Of a stretch of DNA of 64,000 bases, positions 32,887-41,545 are shown in pieces; positions within the stretch are counted from its first letter, which is position 1, and the number at the start of each line of letters is the position of its first letter. The stretch comes from Mycolicibacterium sp. MU0053 (GTDB lineage: Bacteria > Actinomycetota > Actinomycetes > Mycobacteriales > Mycobacteriaceae): positions 2,418,001 to 2,482,000 of the forward strand of contig NZ_OY726397.1 of NCBI RefSeq assembly GCF_963378095.1. The letters run 5' to 3'. The notes under the pieces were generated by a model, which did not search any database, was not told the origin of the DNA, and worked only from the letters and a program-made list of their open reading frames with translations. Position numbers and translations under genes: made by a program.

Positions 32887-33220
32887 GGCGGGCACGCTAC
32901 CGGCGGGTACGCGGTGAAAAGCAAATCGTCGCTACGTATCTCAGTGAGGCCCCGGTCACTCGCTGCGGGCGTGTGGTGGGGCCCGAACCCCGTCAGGGCG
33001 AAGGGGGAGTCGTTGTCAAACAGCGGATTCCGAGCCCGTGGCTACCGACCTCTTCCCCTTCGGCGCGGGTCTGAGGTCGAGCGGAGCCGGTCACAGTGGT
33101 GCAGCAACGTGAGCAACGCCGCATCCCCGCCTACTTGACGAGTGGGCTTCAGGGCGCGCGCCTTTGACTCGGGGCATCGTGATCGATCACTTTTCGTCAA
33201 GTCGGTCGCGGTTCGCGGTG

Positions 33221-33226
33221 TATAGA
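33221..33226 (+). promoter_or_regulatory. -10 element for the DUF1232 gene
   Basis: TATAGA lies seven bases before the GTG at 33234, close enough for a leaderless or nearly leaderless transcript. AGGTAGGA directly before the start could serve as a ribosome-binding site if transcription starts earlier. Confidence 0.4.
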
Positions 33227-33233
33227 GGTAGGA

Positions 33234-33683
33234 GTGACCGGATCGTTCTGGTGGGACCTGGTGATCGGCGTCGCGACGGCCGTGGTCCTGACGTGGGTTG
33301 CACTGGTGGTGGCCCTCGTGATCGTGCGACCGCGCGGTGGATTGCTGCGCGAGGCCCTGCGCATCCTCCCCGACGCGCTCCGGCTCATTCGACGCCTGGC
33401 GGCAGACCGGACGCTGCCTGCCGGCGTGCGTATTCGGCTGGTGTTGTTGCTGGCGTACCTGGCCATGCCGTTCGATTTGATCCCCGACTTCATCCCTGTG
33501 CTCGGGTACGCGGACGACGCCATCATCGTCATCGCCGTCCTACGAAGCGTCGTCCGGCACGCCGGCGTCGGCGCAGTCCGGGCCCAGTGGCCGGGCAGCG
33601 CGCAGGGCTTTGTCGCGTTGTGCCGTCTCGCCGGATTGCCCGGTCCGACCGTTGCCTCCGACGCTGCGGCCACCGGTGTTTGA
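33234..33683 (+). CDS. DUF1232 (YkvA-like) membrane protein
   Basis: This protein has 149 residues from a GTG. One N-terminal membrane helix (about 10-32) precedes the DUF1232 core: RIRLVLLLAYLAMPFDLIPDFIPVLGYADDAIIV, the defining P-x-D-LIPDFIP-x-LG-x-DD pattern. The molecular function of the family is unknown. Its stop lies inside the start of the next gene, which suggests coupled translation. Confidence 0.85.
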   Translation: MTGSFWWDLVIGVATAVVLTWVALVVALVIVRPRGGLLREALRILPDALRLIRRLAADRTLPAGVRIRLVLLLAYLAMPFDLIPDFIPVLGYADDAIIVIAVLRSVVRHAGVGAVRAQWPGSAQGFVALCRLAGLPGPTVASDAAATGV

Positions 33684-33864
33684 ATGGGTCCGAGGAAGCC
33701 ACGTCTCGGGCAAGATCACCAAAGTCCACACCAAGGACTTCGACTACAAGGGCCACACCCGCCGCGCCTCCGCGGACGAACCCCAGTACGAGATCAAGAG
33801 CGACAAGACCGATCATGTCGCCGCCCATAAGGGCAGCGCCCTGCGGCTGGTCGACGATGACTGA
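33676..33864 (+). CDS. DUF2945 (HVA1 Tudor-like) small protein
   Basis: This protein has 62 residues from a GTG that overlaps the previous stop by eight bases. The conserved stretch SGKITKVHTKDFDYKGHTRR, then EPQYEIKSDKT and AHKGSALR, is characteristic of DUF2945. The usual N-terminus (G-D-x-V-x-W) is altered to VFEWVRGSHV, so either the start is upstream or the protein is slightly shortened. Function unknown; a small beta-barrel is expected. Confidence 0.6.
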   Translation: MFEWVRGSHVSGKITKVHTKDFDYKGHTRRASADEPQYEIKSDKTDHVAAHKGSALRLVDDD

Positions 33865-33880
33865 TGTGCTCGCCGCCTGA

Positions 33881-35461
33881 TCAGCGCCCGAGCGCGTGGA
33901 CCGCCGCCGCCAGCTCCCCATACGCGGACAGCTCTGCCCGCAACGGCGCCAGGACGAATTCCTCGGCCACCGCGTCGACCCGCTGTCGCAGTTCGGATGC
34001 CGCCCGTCGCCTGCGGCGCGCCGCGCCCAGCGCCACGAACGGCCTGATCGCCACCCGCAGCAGCACACCGAGCACGAGCCCCCCGACGAGCAGCACGGTC
34101 GGCACGGCGAACGGCCCGAGCGACGGCGCGTCGAGATCGATCTGCAGATATGCGAGCACGGCCAGGACCGCCAGCCACAACCCGCCCACGACGGCTGTGG
34201 CCAGCAGCAGCCACTGGACCACTTCGACCGCGCGCCACCACCGCGGTGACCGGTCCATCCCGAGGTTGGTTCCGCCGACGGCCCGGTCCAGCGCATCGGG
34301 TACCGCCTCCGACCGAGACTTCGCTGCCTCCAATATCTTTCGGGGCCACGGTGCAGGCAGCCCGCTCGACGCCGTGTCGGCGAGCGACCGGACCGCGCTG
34401 TCGACCCCCGCGCGCGACGCCGCCGAGGCGGACGGCAACGAGGTTCGGCGCTGCACGACGTCCTGCCCGTCGGACTGACCCAACCCCAAGCGCCGCAACG
34501 GATCCGGCCGGAGCCTGGGGATCCACCGCAGCGGCGGCCAGCCGACGGCCGCCAGCCCCCGCCGCTCGTAGGCTCGGCCCACCGCGGCCACCACCGCCGG
34601 GACACCCGCGGCCCCGGCGATGGCGCTCTGCAGCCGTCGCTCGGCGTCGCGTAGCGCAGGCTCGGATCGTCGCTGCGGGACCAGCGGCGTCAGCCGGGCG
34701 GCCACCGAATCCAGGTCCGCGCTGACCCGCGCCGTGCGCGCCCGGTGGTCGGCCACCGTCGAGGCCAGGAACGCCCGCAGTGGCGCCGCCCCGTCCGGCG
34801 TCACCGCCGAGGTGGCCAGCACCGGAACACCGGCCAGGCCGTCCTCGGCCAACAGCCGATGCAGGTCCCGCAGGCAGGCATCCAGGTCATCGGCGGACAG
34901 CCGGTCCGACTGGTTGAGGGTCACCACCATCACCTCGCGGTGCGCGGCCAGCGGCCGCAGATACGCGTCGTGCAGCACCGCGTCCGCGTACTTCTGCGGA
35001 TCGAGCACCCAGACGAAGGCGTCGACGAGACGGACGAGCCGGTCCACCTCGGCCCGGTGGGACAGCTCGGTGGAGTCGTGGTCGGGCAGGTCGAGCAGCA
35101 CCAGCCCGGACAGCTCGGGGGCGTCCGACGACTCCCGGTACTGCCGGGCCCCGATCTGCAGCCAGTCCAGCAGTTCGGAGGCGCCGGACGGCCCGAACAC
35201 CACGGCCTGGGTCGCCGACGTCGTCGGCCGCCGGATACCGACGGTGGCCAGCGGCGCCCCGACGAGGGCGTTGAACAACGAGGACTTTCCGCTGCCGGTC
35301 GCGCCGGCCAGCGCCACCACGGTGTACTCCCCGGACAGCCGCAGCCGGGTTCCGGCCCGCTCGTCGAGTGCGCGCACATCGGCCAGTACCTCGTCGGGCA
35401 GCCTGCCGGCCCCGAGCTCGGCCACCGACGTCAGCGCCGCCAGCCGCGCCGCGAGCGTCAC
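33881..35461 (-). CDS. Dynamin-like GTPase, membrane-anchored (second of pair)
   Basis: This protein has 526 residues. The GTPase domain is N-terminal: G1 GATGSGKSS (about 53), G3 LDLPDHDS and G4 LNQSDRLS. A helical stalk follows. Two hydrophobic helices near the C-terminus (about 415-440 and 453-475) anchor it in the membrane, and a coiled-coil tail ends it. Pairs of such proteins in Streptomyces and other actinobacteria act in membrane remodelling at division or under stress; function here is by family. It overlaps the upstream gene by four bases, so a hetero-oligomer is likely. These are not the iniA/iniC genes. Confidence 0.82.
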   Translation of the reverse strand: MTLAARLAALTSVAELGAGRLPDEVLADVRALDERAGTRLRLSGEYTVVALAGATGSGKSSLFNALVGAPLATVGIRRPTTSATQAVVFGPSGASELLDWLQIGARQYRESSDAPELSGLVLLDLPDHDSTELSHRAEVDRLVRLVDAFVWVLDPQKYADAVLHDAYLRPLAAHREVMVVTLNQSDRLSADDLDACLRDLHRLLAEDGLAGVPVLATSAVTPDGAAPLRAFLASTVADHRARTARVSADLDSVAARLTPLVPQRRSEPALRDAERRLQSAIAGAAGVPAVVAAVGRAYERRGLAAVGWPPLRWIPRLRPDPLRRLGLGQSDGQDVVQRRTSLPSASAASRAGVDSAVRSLADTASSGLPAPWPRKILEAAKSRSEAVPDALDRAVGGTNLGMDRSPRWWRAVEVVQWLLLATAVVGGLWLAVLAVLAYLQIDLDAPSLGPFAVPTVLLVGGLVLGVLLRVAIRPFVALGAARRRRRAASELRQRVDAVAEEFVLAPLRAELSAYGELAAAVHALGR

Positions 35462-37128
35462 CGCAGCACCGCCGCAACGTGATTGGCGACCGCCCGCAAC
35501 TCGTCACCGGACACCATCGACGCCGCCGAACCCAGCACGTCGCGGTACCGGTCACCGTCGCGAGCCAGCAACGCGCCCACCCGGGCCAGCAGGTCCTCGC
35601 GCGCCTGCCGGGCCAGACCGCGGACCGCCTGCTCGCCGAAGATCGCCTCGAGCACCTTCTGGCTGGCCACCGTCGTCCCGCCGGCCACCGCGATCTCGGC
35701 CCCGGTCAAGCCGGCCGTCTGGCTGAACACCGCCAACATCACCACCAGCCCGGCGCCGTTGACCCCGTAGGACGCCAGCCGCGCCCCGGACCGCTTCGAC
35801 GCGCCCTCGGTGCGGACCAACTCGAGCACGAACTCCTGCCAGTCGCGGACCAGCCGCTCGACGGCCTCGGTCAGACCTGCGGCGGGACGGGCCAGCTCGT
35901 CGCGCAGCAGGGGTGCACCGGCCTGGTGCCGCGCCCAGCAGCCGTAGGCCGTTTCCGCGGCCTCCTCCACCGCGGCCTGCACGACCGTCGCGATACCGGT
36001 CTCCAACGCCGACCCGAGCTCCTCCACCGGGGTGGGCCGTCCGCTCACCGCGGCCACCACGCGGTCGCGGATGCGACCCACCCGCGACTCCAGCCTGCGC
36101 AGGAACTCTCCCGTCCCGACCACGTCCTGCCAGCGGGCCAGCACCTCGCCGCGCAGCAGTGCGCCGTCGCGGATCGCCTCGTCGACCCGATCCAGCGCAT
36201 CGTCGTACGCCGAGGTCACACAGGATTCCAGCTGCCCGCGGACAGCGGACTGCTCGTCGGCCGCGTCTGCCAGCGCGTACGTCCGGGGCGGCAGGCTGCG
36301 CAGCGCTCCGTCCAGCGTGTAGCGCACCACCGCGGCCCGCTGCTCCGCGTCGGCGGTCAGGCCGGCCAACCAGGAGCGGATGGGCGCGACCGCCTTGTCC
36401 CGCAACCGGCCGCCGCGCAGCGACTGCTCCACCACGACGAACAGTGGGGCGCCGCCCAGCCCGTTCGCCGCGAGCATGTCCGACAGGTGCGCGCCGACCT
36501 CCTTGACCGCCTCGGGCGGGCAGCGGTCGAGCACGATGGCGATCGCCGTGCCCCGCTCCCGCGCGGTGTGCAGCAGCTGCCACGGCACCGCGTCGGCATA
36601 CCGGGCCGCGGTCGTCAGGAAGATCCACAGGTCGGCGGCGGCCAGCAAGGTGGCTGCGAGTTCCCGGTTGGTGCTCACCACACTGTCGATGTCCGGGGCG
36701 TCGAGCAGTGCGAGGCCCGGCTCCATCCCCGGATTCGGCGCGATGCGCAGGCCGTCGGGCCCGGACGATCGCGGCAACTGCGGCAGGATCCGGTCGTCGA
36801 CGAACCAGGACACGTCCGACGGGTGACACACGATCACCGGGCCGCGGGTGGTCGGCCGCAGGACACCGGCCGGGCTCACATCGGCGCCGACCAGCGAGTT
36901 GATCAGCGTCGACTTCCCCGCGCCCGTCGACCCGCCGACCACCGCCAGCAGCGGCGCGTCGATACTGCGCAACCGGGGGATCACGTAGTCGGCCAGCTGT
37001 CCGGTCAACTCGCGACGGTCCCGCTCGGCCGACCACGCCGACGACGCGGGCAGCGGAAAGGCCGTCCGCGCCAGCACGTCGCTCAGCGCTGCCACCGCGG
37101 CAACGAGGTCGGTGGCGTCCGTCATCAC
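35458..37128 (-). CDS. Dynamin-like GTPase (first of pair)
   Basis: This protein has 556 residues. It shows G1 GGSTGAGKST (about 65-74), G3 LLDAPDIDSV and G4-like VLDRCPPEA. A long helical region follows, with a hydrophobic stretch around 440-475 (GAGLVVMLAVFSQTAGL, AGGTTVASQKVLEAIFG) that could insert into membrane like a dynamin paddle. It is co-translated with the downstream partner at 33881. MM at the start leaves a one-codon uncertainty. Large GTPases of this kind bend or fuse membranes by self-assembly; direct evidence for this pair is lacking. Confidence 0.82.
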   Translation of the reverse strand: MMTDATDLVAAVAALSDVLARTAFPLPASSAWSAERDRRELTGQLADYVIPRLRSIDAPLLAVVGGSTGAGKSTLINSLVGADVSPAGVLRPTTRGPVIVCHPSDVSWFVDDRILPQLPRSSGPDGLRIAPNPGMEPGLALLDAPDIDSVVSTNRELAATLLAAADLWIFLTTAARYADAVPWQLLHTARERGTAIAIVLDRCPPEAVKEVGAHLSDMLAANGLGGAPLFVVVEQSLRGGRLRDKAVAPIRSWLAGLTADAEQRAAVVRYTLDGALRSLPPRTYALADAADEQSAVRGQLESCVTSAYDDALDRVDEAIRDGALLRGEVLARWQDVVGTGEFLRRLESRVGRIRDRVVAAVSGRPTPVEELGSALETGIATVVQAAVEEAAETAYGCWARHQAGAPLLRDELARPAAGLTEAVERLVRDWQEFVLELVRTEGASKRSGARLASYGVNGAGLVVMLAVFSQTAGLTGAEIAVAGGTTVASQKVLEAIFGEQAVRGLARQAREDLLARVGALLARDGDRYRDVLGSAASMVSGDELRAVANHVAAVLR

Positions 37129-37426
37129 CTCAGCCTGCCCTAGGTGATCGTGGCCGCGGGCTGGTTTGCCGCTCCCACTCCGATCGAATCCGGGACCCCG
37201 GCCGCAGCCGTGCCGACGTCATACCGGCGCTCTCCGCCGAGGATCGGGAAGTGCCGCTTGGCGGCGAGTTCATCCAGACCCGCTTGCATTGTGGCCGTGA
37301 CGTATTCGGCTGGGCGATACGCATCGCCGATGAGATCGACGCACTCGAGGCGATGGCTGTACCAGGGCAGCACCCGGCGGCTTGTCGGCGGGCGGTCATG
37401 CCGCCACCCGCCGGTAGGGTGCAGCC
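37129..37426. other. Intergenic region with an unsupported open frame
   Basis: This stretch separates the GTPase pair from the helicase gene. A minus-strand frame (37140-37439) includes a protein-like stretch (LPWYSHRLECVDLIGDAYRP, then GLDELAAKRHFPILGGERRY) and ends 11 bases before the GTPase gene. A plus-strand frame over the same bases looks equally protein-like. Third-position base bias does not choose between them. It may be a relic of one gene. Confidence 0.35.
37415..37420 (+). promoter_or_regulatory. -10 element for a leaderless helicase transcript
   Basis: TAGGGT lies six bases before the GTG at 37427. No Shine-Dalgarno sequence is present, so the message probably begins at the start codon. 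Confidence 0.5.
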
Positions 37427-39817
37427 GTGACCGCCGCACGCGAGGACCTGGTCCGCACCGATGAGTTCCGGGCGGCGCTGAGCCTGCTCGCCGCGGGCCG
37501 GCACCTGTTCCTCACCGGTAAGGCCGGCACCGGCAAGTCGACACTGATCCGGCACTTCATGGCCGGCACGGACCGCAACGTGGTGGTGGTCGCGCCCACC
37601 GGCATCGCCGCCCTGAACGTCGACGGCTACACCATCCACCGACTGTTCGGGTTCCGCACGACGACGACGCTGACCGACGTCACCGGCGGCTCCTACCGAC
37701 CCGGCCGCTTCGCGAAGACGCTGGCCTCGTTGGACACGCTGATCATCGACGAGGCGTCCATGGTGCGCGCCGACGTCTTCGACATGGTCGCGGCCGCGCT
37801 GCAACGGTTCGGACCACAACCCGGCGCGCCGTTCGGCGGGGTGCAGGTGGTGCTGGTCGGCGACCTGTACCAGCTGCCGCCGGTGGTGGGCGACGGTGAG
37901 CAGGACTACTTTTCGACCGTTTACGACACGCCGTACTTCTTCTCCGCCCGATCATTTGTCCGCGACGAGTTCCCCACCTTGACGCTGACGACCGTGTTCC
38001 GTCAGCTGGGCGATCAACGAATGACCGTGATCCTCAACGAGATTCGCGAGGGGGTGCTGCTCGGACACGCCCAGGAGCACCTCAACGCGCGGGTGGACGC
38101 CGACTTCGTACCGCCACCGGGGGAGTTCTGGCTGACGCTGGCGCCGACCAATCGCCTGGTGACGGCGCGCAACCGGCAACATCTCGAACGGCTGCCGGGC
38201 GACGAATTGCTGCACCGGGCGCAGGAGTCCGGGGATCTGTCGTTGTTCGACAAGCCGGTGGACGACGAGCTGCGGTTCAAGGTCGGCGCGCAGGTGATGA
38301 TGCTCAACAACGACCAGTCCGACCGCTGGGTCAACGGCTCGATCGGCCGGGTGGTCGGGGTGGGCTATTACCGCTACGGGGCGGTGGTGGACGTCGAATT
38401 TCCCGACGGCACGGTGGCCGATGTCGCGCCGTTCAGCTGGGAGGCCACCCGCCCGGTGGTCGACGGCGGGTCGCTGCGCCGGGAGGTCATCGGCACCTTC
38501 ACCCAGTTGCCGTTCAAGTTGGCCTGGGCCATCACGATCCACAAGAGCCAGGGGCAGACCCTGGAGCGGCTCATGGTCGATCTGACCGGTGGGATGTTCT
38601 CCACCGGCCAGCTGTACGTGGCGCTGAGCCGGTGCACGTCGTTGGCCGGCTTGGTGTTGAAACGCCCCGTGCTGCCGAAAGATCTGAAGATCGACCGCCG
38701 GATCACGCGTTTCCTGCGCGCTTCGGATCCGGATACTCAGGCGCGTCGCTTCTGTGCGATCGGCCTGCTCACCGTGGGCGACGAGGGCCGGATGTCGCGG
38801 CCGCGCCCGGTCGAGTTGGCGGTGGCGTTCGACGACGGCACGGCGGTGTCCACGCTTATCAACCCGCAGCGCGACTTGGCCGATGCCCGGCACGCCTACG
38901 GCATCAGCGTGTCCGACGTGTTGTTGGCGCCGACCCTGCGGGAGGCGTGGGCCATGATCGCTCCGATGCTGGCCGGCTGCACACCGGTCGGTGTCGCTGT
39001 CGACGAGACGTTGGGGCTGATCGACTTCGAGCTCAAGAGGCTCGGCTACGTCACCGGGATACCGCTGGGTATCGAGTTGTCCGGGGCTCCGCCGGCGGGC
39101 CGCACGGCGTTACAGCGCGCCCGGGGCGCTCTCGAAAGGCATTCCGCGGCAGCAACATCGGCGGGGTCCGCGCCGTTCGACGACCCGGATCCCGGCCAGG
39201 CCAAAACCGGTCTGCTGCTCAGCCGCGACCACGACGCCCAGACCCCGGCGGCACGGCACCTGCCGGCCCTCTCGGCGCTGCTGCGGGTCAGCCGTGAGCT
39301 CGGCGGCGTGCTGCTGGGTGCGACGGCGGAAGGCGCTTTGGCGGACGAATCCACCTGGGATGCGGCGGCGCGCCAGTCGGCGGCCGATCAACTGCGCGAC
39401 GCGTCCTCGAGGACGATGCTTCCCGAGGACGTGCTGGCGCGCCTGCGGGCCGCCGCGACGCTGCTGGGAGCGGACGACCTGGCGGCAGCGAATCCGCTCG
39501 CCGAGACCCGCGGCGACATCGGTGCGGTGCTGGTTCCCGGCGCCCGGATCTGTTTCACCGGAACCGCACTCGACGACACCGGCCGGGTGGTGGAGCGCGA
39601 GGACATGGAGTGCTTGGCGACCGCCGCGGGGTTGGCGCCGGTGCGTTCGGTGACGAAAACCCGCTGCGAGGTGTTGGTGATCGCCGAAGCAGGCACCCAG
39701 TCCGGCAAGGCCCGCAAGGCCCAGGAATACGGCAAACCGGTGTTCACCGCCGCCGAATTCCTGGCCTGGGCCGCAAGGCGGTCATCTGGACCATCCGCAT
39801 CAATAACACCCACATAG
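37427..39817 (+). CDS. Pif1-like DNA helicase with C-terminal BRCT-like region
   Basis: This protein has 796 residues. Superfamily 1B helicase motifs are in order: Walker A GKAGTGKST (about 31-39), VVVVAPTGIAALNVDG (Ia), LIIDEASMVRADVFDM (II), TVFRQ (III region), WAITIHKSQGQTLERL (V) and YVALSRCTSLAGL (VI). After about residue 450 comes a low-identity linker. The last 90 residues start RICFTGTALDDTGR and end FTAAEFLAWA, the shape of a BRCT domain as in DNA ligase LigA. A unit that unwinds DNA and binds repair partners is inferred. The gene stands alone, with its own probable leaderless promoter. Confidence 0.85.
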   Translation: MTAAREDLVRTDEFRAALSLLAAGRHLFLTGKAGTGKSTLIRHFMAGTDRNVVVVAPTGIAALNVDGYTIHRLFGFRTTTTLTDVTGGSYRPGRFAKTLASLDTLIIDEASMVRADVFDMVAAALQRFGPQPGAPFGGVQVVLVGDLYQLPPVVGDGEQDYFSTVYDTPYFFSARSFVRDEFPTLTLTTVFRQLGDQRMTVILNEIREGVLLGHAQEHLNARVDADFVPPPGEFWLTLAPTNRLVTARNRQHLERLPGDELLHRAQESGDLSLFDKPVDDELRFKVGAQVMMLNNDQSDRWVNGSIGRVVGVGYYRYGAVVDVEFPDGTVADVAPFSWEATRPVVDGGSLRREVIGTFTQLPFKLAWAITIHKSQGQTLERLMVDLTGGMFSTGQLYVALSRCTSLAGLVLKRPVLPKDLKIDRRITRFLRASDPDTQARRFCAIGLLTVGDEGRMSRPRPVELAVAFDDGTAVSTLINPQRDLADARHAYGISVSDVLLAPTLREAWAMIAPMLAGCTPVGVAVDETLGLIDFELKRLGYVTGIPLGIELSGAPPAGRTALQRARGALERHSAAATSAGSAPFDDPDPGQAKTGLLLSRDHDAQTPAARHLPALSALLRVSRELGGVLLGATAEGALADESTWDAAARQSAADQLRDASSRTMLPEDVLARLRAAATLLGADDLAAANPLAETRGDIGAVLVPGARICFTGTALDDTGRVVEREDMECLATAAGLAPVRSVTKTRCEVLVIAEAGTQSGKARKAQEYGKPVFTAAEFLAWAARRSSGPSASITPT

Positions 39818-39829
39818 CCACTTAAGTGG
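39818..39829. promoter_or_regulatory. Palindromic operator in the fic promoter
   Basis: CCACTTAAGTGG is a perfect 12-base palindrome. It is nested in a wider inverted repeat, ACACCCAC (39806-39813) with GTGGGTGT (39826-39833). It overlaps the expected -35 zone just upstream of the -10 element TAACTT (39833-39838). Confidence 0.6.
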
Positions 39830-39832
39830 GTG

Positions 39833-39838
39833 TAACTT
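39833..39838 (+). promoter_or_regulatory. -10 element for a leaderless fic transcript
   Basis: TAACTT ends six bases before the GTG at 39845 and no ribosome-binding site is present, which suggests leaderless initiation. Confidence 0.5.
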
Positions 39839-39844
39839 CGTGGT

Positions 39845-41041
39845 GTGGACCCAGATGTCGGTACCGCCGTGAGCTACGAAACGCTGCAATGGGACATTGC
39901 GCCGTCGGCTGCGTACGTGCGGTCGGCGCAGCGGCAGCGGGGGACCTACGACGCGGCGATCGCCGCCGACATCGCTGATCTAACGGTCGACTTGCCTGCG
40001 GACGCGCTGGTAGACGCTGAGGACGCCAGCAATGAAATCATCCGCTTCGATGCCGAACTCGGCGGTGAGATCGCCCCGTTCGCGGCAATCCTGTTGCGCA
40101 CCGAGTCGGCGGCGAGTTCGAACATCGAGAACCTGACGGCCTCGGTGCGTGCGATCGCCGAGGCTGAGTTGACCGGGGCCAGGGCCAGCGCCAACGCCAG
40201 GGTTATCGTCGCTAACACCGCGGCGATGGTGGCCGCGATAAACCTTGCCGACAACATCGACGGTGACGCGATCCTGGCGATGCACGAGGCTCTGATGCAT
40301 GACGCCGACCCGACCGCGGCGGGACGCTGGCGCACCCAGCAGGTGTGGATCGGGGGGAGTGCGCACGGTCCCCGCGCCGCGATGTTCGTGCCGCCGCATC
40401 ACCGTCGCGTGCCCGACGCCATCGACGACCTGCTGCGCTTCACGGCACGCGGCGACTTGCCCGTGCTGCCGCAGATTGCGTTGGCCCACGCCCAGTTCGA
40501 AACCATCCACCCCTTCACCGACGGCAACGGACGGACGGGCAGGGCGCTGATCCAGGCGATGCTGCGGCACCGGGGCCTGACCCGCAGTGTCACCGTTCCG
40601 GTGTCGGCCGGCCTGCTGACCGACACCGACTCGTACTTCGCTGCGTTGACCGCCTACCGCGACGGCGACCCGGCGCCGATCGTGCGCCGAGTGTCAGAAG
40701 CCGCCGTCGCCGCGGTCTTCAACGGCCGCCGGCTGGTCGATGACCTGCGCGGTATACGAGCAACCTGGAGTGGGGTCGTCACCGCGCGCAGGGACTCGGC
40801 GGTGTGGCGGATCGTTGAGTTGCTGCTGCGGCGTCCCGTCATCAACACCGCTCTGTTGGCCGAGGAGCTGGGCATTGAGTCCAAGCATGCACGCCGTCAC
40901 CTGGAACCTTTGGCGCACGCGGGTGTCCTCGTCGAGACCAGTTCAGGTCCGCGTCAACGAATCTGGCGAGCGCCCGAGGTCATCGACGCTCTGGATGCCT
41001 TTGCCGAGCGTGCCCGCCGAGGTGGCCCGCTCTCGCGGTGA
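39845..41041 (+). CDS. Class II Fic protein with winged-helix C-terminus
   Basis: This protein has 398 residues from a GTG. The Fic core motif HPFTDGNGRTGR (residues 222-233) keeps every catalytic residue. The autoinhibitory motif SSNIEN at residues 91-96 lies before the core, which makes it class II. About 320-380 form a winged helix (NTALLAEELGIESKHARRHLE), so the protein may bind DNA. Fic enzymes usually transfer AMP to protein hydroxyls; class II members modify themselves or partners once inhibition is lifted. No separate antitoxin gene is next to it, in line with built-in inhibition. The palindrome in its promoter could be its own target. Confidence 0.9.
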   Translation: MDPDVGTAVSYETLQWDIAPSAAYVRSAQRQRGTYDAAIAADIADLTVDLPADALVDAEDASNEIIRFDAELGGEIAPFAAILLRTESAASSNIENLTASVRAIAEAELTGARASANARVIVANTAAMVAAINLADNIDGDAILAMHEALMHDADPTAAGRWRTQQVWIGGSAHGPRAAMFVPPHHRRVPDAIDDLLRFTARGDLPVLPQIALAHAQFETIHPFTDGNGRTGRALIQAMLRHRGLTRSVTVPVSAGLLTDTDSYFAALTAYRDGDPAPIVRRVSEAAVAAVFNGRRLVDDLRGIRATWSGVVTARRDSAVWRIVELLLRRPVINTALLAEELGIESKHARRHLEPLAHAGVLVETSSGPRQRIWRAPEVIDALDAFAERARRGGPLSR

Positions 41042-41056
41042 CGAGGAGGCCTTAGG

Positions 41057-41464
41057 TCAGTCCAACTCGGCCAGGGCCCGGCGGGCGGCTTCCAGTTCGG
41101 CTTCCAGCGCGGCGACCTTGGCGGCCTGCTGGGAGCGCGCCTCTTCGATGATCGCGTCGATCGGGGTGTAGAGATCCTCGTGCAGCTCCTTGGCCGCACG
41201 GGAGACGGCCGCCGCGGCGACCGCGATGTCGCGGGCCAGAAATGTGGTGCCCTGCTTGAGCTCCGCGCGCCAATCGCCGTCGGCGGTGCCCGTGACGGTG
41301 AGGATCAGCTCGACCGTCTTCTTCTTGCCGGCGGCTCGCTTGGCCGGCGCCTTCTTCGGCTTTTCCTCGGCCGGGGCGTCCGCGGCGGGTGCCATCATGC
41401 TTGTCGGCGAGGTGTTTTCGACGGCGGTGGTCGGGGCGTCGGCTTCGAGTATGTCTACAGTCAT
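41057..41464 (-). CDS. Small conserved protein, DUF6319-like
   Basis: This protein has 135 residues from the ATG at 41464, with AGAAGGAG upstream. Residues 1-48 are Ala/Pro/Lys-rich and disordered. A short beta region (TVELILTVTGTADGDWRAEL) is followed by a helical coiled-coil tail (ALEAELEAARRALAELD). This matches a widespread actinobacterial family I know as DUF6319. Its function is unknown. It faces the fic gene tail-to-tail; the IS element lies 85 bases upstream of its start. Confidence 0.7.
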   Translation of the reverse strand: MTVDILEADAPTTAVENTSPTSMMAPAADAPAEEKPKKAPAKRAAGKKKTVELILTVTGTADGDWRAELKQGTTFLARDIAVAAAAVSRAAKELHEDLYTPIDAIIEEARSQQAAKVAALEAELEAARRALAELD

Positions 41465-41545
41465 CGTTGCGGCGAACTCCTTCTGGAATAGTGCCCGCAC
41501 CGGGCGGGCCGGCACTCCCAGCCATTAGAACATACGTGCGACTCC

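Noticed and set aside
35368..37143. 591-codon plus-strand frame
   Set aside because: It is antisense to the first dynamin-like GTPase gene, whose G motifs are intact.
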